Part shown: positions 4,177 to 5,872 of the stretch, piece after piece
Numbering within the stretch: the first letter of the stretch is position 1
Layout: each line of letters begins with the position of its first letter
Assembly (NCBI GenBank): GCA_017549385.1
Contig: JAFYUX010000121.1
Location: forward strand, 1 to 5,872
Direction of reading: 5' to 3'
Length of the DNA stretch: 5,872 bases
DNA from: Bacillota bacterium
GTDB lineage: Bacteria > Bacillota > Clostridia > Peptostreptococcales > Anaerovoracaceae
Notes under the pieces: generated by a model
The model's database searches: none
What the model was told of the DNA's origin: nothing
What the model saw: the letters and a program-made list of their open reading frames with translations, nothing else
Position numbers and translations under genes: made by a program

Positions 4177-5872
4177 ATGAAAAGATTTTTATCACTGGTA
4201 CTGGTTCTCATGCTTTGCTTAAGCACTTTTGGTGTTTGCGCTTTTGCGAATACTGACTTAGGAACAGTAATCGAACCAGAAGCACTTGCTTTTGAAGCGC
4301 AGGTGGCAGAGGCAGGATTACCTGTCGCAGAATCAGCAGAAGTTGAGTTAGCTGCAGTAGAAGGTGCAGAAACTGACGGCTCTGCAGAGTTAGAAGCATT
4401 TGCAATTGAAGGTACTGAAGTTGCAGTTGCTGAATTAGCCGGTTTGGCAGATTTAGCAGGTTTAGCCGCTAAGTCTTCTGAAGGGTATGTAGCTGAGGTA
4501 GCCGGTGTAAAATATGCAGATGTAAAAACTGCATGGGCTGCTGTATGGGAAAACGGATCTATCACTATGCTTGCAGACTGGAATTTAGACAGCGCATTAG
4601 TAGTACCGGAAAATAGAAGAATGACTATCAACATGAATGGTCATATGATTAATCGTGGTCTTTCAGGCACAGCTGCAAAAAACGGCGAAGCAATCAGAGT
4701 AGAAGAGGGTGCAACACTTACTATCAAAGGTGGAGACACATCTGTAGTACATAAGGGCTATGTGAGCAATGGAGTATGGTTCAGCGGTGACAATGCAGAT
4801 TCAGCGGTTGATATCACTGGTGCGCTTATCACAGGTGCTCACAATAATGATTACGGTGGTGCTATCAATGCACTGGATGGCTCTATTATTAGATTGAGTG
4901 ATGTTACTATTGCCGGTAATAAAACAGCATATGACGGTGCTGGCGTATACATGGAAGACGGTAATGATTTATATCTGGAAAGAACAAAAATCATGTATAA
5001 CTGGGCCAAGAGTGATGGCGGCGGTATCTTTATGGACGAAGATTACTGCAGAGTAATGGGTGATAATAACAGTATCATCACACACAATACTGCTAATTCA
5101 TGGGGTGGCGGTATCTATGCTGATGGTGTTTCAAACGGTAAGATTTGCAGAGTGACTATCACAAACAATTATGCTGCTGTAAAGGGTGGCGGTATCCTCG
5201 TTGATAATGATTCCGATGTTTTACTCGAAGATATCACAGTTATGCACAATATTGCTGGTACGTCAGGGGCAGGCGTATTCTGCGAAGCATATATTGTTGA
5301 AGCAGGACATATTGATTTAAACGGCAAAATCGTAATCAAGGATAACTATGTAGGTAATGATCAGGACAATATCATCCTTGAAAAAGCTAGTTTAGCTACT
5401 GCTACATATAAAGAATTATCTCTCGCTGAGGGTTCAGAAGTTGGTTTTGGGAATAATATAAAGACACTGCGTATGATCGTAAGCTGGGAAAATAACAACA
5501 ATTCAAGCTCTAACGGATCTAAGTCTTTTATGGATTTTGACGAAGGCTGGGCAGCTGCTATAGAAAAAGCTACAGGTACTTCTTCAGACGGTACGCAGAC
5601 AAATAACGTAACAGTAAAGCTTCTTTCTGACTGGAATGCTGAAAATGGCAATTTCGATTTCAATGCTGATGATGGATTTTTATTTAATGGTGCCATCTGT
5701 GTTCCTGAAGGTTTAACTGTTACACTCGATATGAATGGTCATACTATCAATAGAAGACTTAATTCTTATGGTTATAACGGTGAAGTAATATCTGTATTTG
5801 GTACTCTCTATCTTTCAAATGGTACAGTTTCAGGCGGTTACAGCTGTAATGGCGGTGGCGGTATCCACATCG
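4177..5872 (+). CDS. Large secreted surface protein with Pmp-like beta-helix repeats (partial, 3' end outside window)
   Basis: The frame is open from 4177 to the right edge with no stop, giving 565 codons so far. Residues 1-24 are a signal peptide (MKRF, hydrophobic core 5-20, cleavage after CAFA). Residues 25-98 are rich in Ala and Glu with no Lys, Arg or His, likely an extended spacer. Residues 109-162 form a lead-in module containing AW (119-120), DWN (134-136) and MNGH (153-156). A right-handed beta-helix follows, with [IV]xxN then GGG[IV] motifs recurring every 27-29 residues: G-G/A-I/V at 227, 254, 281, 310, 337 and 364, with Asn six residues earlier from 248 on. This resembles the FxxN and GGA[ILV] repeats of chlamydial polymorphic membrane proteins. 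A second lead-in starts near 449 and a new GGGI appears at 560. It is probably an exported adhesin-like or structural protein. Any wall anchor would be beyond the window. The start is set by AAGGAGG six bases upstream; ATG 4174 is the alternative. Confidence 0.9.
   Translation, partial: MKRFLSLVLVLMLCLSTFGVCAFANTDLGTVIEPEALAFEAQVAEAGLPVAESAEVELAAVEGAETDGSAELEAFAIEGTEVAVAELAGLADLAGLAAKSSEGYVAEVAGVKYADVKTAWAAVWENGSITMLADWNLDSALVVPENRRMTINMNGHMINRGLSGTAAKNGEAIRVEEGATLTIKGGDTSVVHKGYVSNGVWFSGDNADSAVDITGALITGAHNNDYGGAINALDGSIIRLSDVTIAGNKTAYDGAGVYMEDGNDLYLERTKIMYNWAKSDGGGIFMDEDYCRVMGDNNSIITHNTANSWGGGIYADGVSNGKICRVTITNNYAAVKGGGILVDNDSDVLLEDITVMHNIAGTSGAGVFCEAYIVEAGHIDLNGKIVIKDNYVGNDQDNIILEKASLATATYKELSLAEGSEVGFGNNIKTLRMIVSWENNNNSSSNGSKSFMDFDEGWAAAIEKATGTSSDGTQTNNVTVKLLSDWNAENGNFDFNADDGFLFNGAICVPEGLTVTLDMNGHTINRRLNSYGYNGEVISVFGTLYLSNGTVSGGYSCNGGGGIHI
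4501..4662 (+). repeat. Lead-in module, copy 1 (codons 109-162 of the beta-helix protein)
   Basis: It contains GVKYADVKTAW, a hydrophobic strand ending in DWN (134-136), then VPENRRMTINMNGHMINRGL. The same order of motifs recurs in the second copy at 5521-5760. The longest stretch of DNA identity I noted is ATGAATGGTCAT (4633-4644 and 5731-5742), so the duplication is old and diverged. Confidence 0.75.
4855..5277 (+). repeat. Array of 27-residue beta-helix coils (codons 227-367)
   Basis: Six G-[GA]-[IV] or G-[GA]-G-[IV] turns start at residues 227, 254, 281, 310, 337 and 364, giving steps of 27, 27, 29, 27 and 27. Five are preceded six residues earlier by Asn (248, 275, 304, 331, 358), itself in an [IV]xxN context. 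One coil of about 81 bases therefore repeats almost exactly in phase, with a single two-residue insertion before the fourth coil. Confidence 0.85.
5521..5760 (+). repeat. Lead-in module, copy 2 (codons 449-528 of the beta-helix protein)
   Basis: It contains FMDFDEGWAAAIEKA, KLLSDWN (481-487) and VPEGLTVTLDMNGHTINRRL, matching copy 1 in motif order. It is longer than copy 1 by about 28 residues, from insertions between the AW and MNGH motifs. Beta-helix sequence resumes after it (SCNGGGGIHI at the window end), so a second full module probably continues to the right. Confidence 0.75.

Noticed and set aside
4171..4260. Possible lipoprotein signal (FGVC, Cys21) in the second surface protein
   Set aside because: A lipobox needs a small residue, normally Gly or Ala, immediately before Cys. 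Here it is Val, while a good type I cleavage site (AFA) follows three residues later.
4113..4634. A 173-codon open frame on the minus strand
   Set aside because: It lies opposite the strongly supported secreted-protein gene starting at 4177. It arises because Ala/Glu-rich codons read as Ser/Ala/Thr-rich on the other strand. Its product is low-complexity and the + strand frame has a perfect ribosome binding site and signal peptide.
5361..5696. A 111-codon open frame on the minus strand
   Set aside because: It is fully inside the beta-helix gene, whose motifs (FDEGWAAA, LLSDWN) continue in phase through this stretch. No promoter or ribosome binding site was evident.
1..5872. CRISPR array, tRNA/rRNA genes, insertion sequence or phage genes
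   Set aside because: I saw no regularly spaced identical repeats, cloverleaf-like RNA, transposase or phage motifs. The repeats present are protein-level repeats within genes.

Overview
The window has the look of a low-to-moderate GC, Gram-positive anaerobe of the Clostridia, perhaps a Lachnospiraceae member such as Butyrivibrio. This is inferred from AT-rich intergenic spacers, strong AAGGAGG-type ribosome binding sites, hairpin plus T-run terminators, and secreted proteins with three S-layer homology (SLH) repeats. No marker gene fixes the species. All supported genes are on the + strand, and no gene-free stretch exceeds 300 bases.

Layout. (1) Positions 1-63 hold the last 20 codons of a gene that enters from the left, closed by a strong intrinsic terminator (94-123). 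(2) An extended -10 promoter (about 152-160) serves a two-gene membrane operon. The first gene encodes a roughly seven-helix membrane protein of unknown function (222-893). The second overlaps it by 13 bases and encodes a PrsW-like intramembrane protease (881-1525). A second strong terminator closes the operon (1534-1568). (3) A structured spacer follows, with two TGTAAC direct repeats 11 bases apart just upstream of a TATAAT box, a dyad near the expected transcription start, and a perfect 12-bp palindrome in the leader. (4) It leads into a 780-residue secreted protein (1708-4050) with a signal peptide, a beta-helix-like domain, three SLH repeats in the middle and a C-terminal domain I do not recognise. 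(5) After a 123-base spacer without a clear terminator, a second secreted surface protein starts at 4177 and runs off the right edge. It has a signal peptide, an acidic Ala/Glu-rich segment, and a beta-helix built on a 27-residue coil resembling chlamydial Pmp repeats. A second copy of the whole module begins before the window ends.

How the parts may work together. The two membrane proteins are almost certainly co-translated. PrsW-type proteases act on membrane-embedded substrates, classically anti-sigma factors, but no sigma/anti-sigma pair is visible here. The two secreted proteins are probably envelope or adhesion components: the first would be held to the cell wall by SLH repeats, and the anchor of the second, if any, lies beyond the window. 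A functional link between the membrane operon and the surface genes is possible but rests only on proximity.
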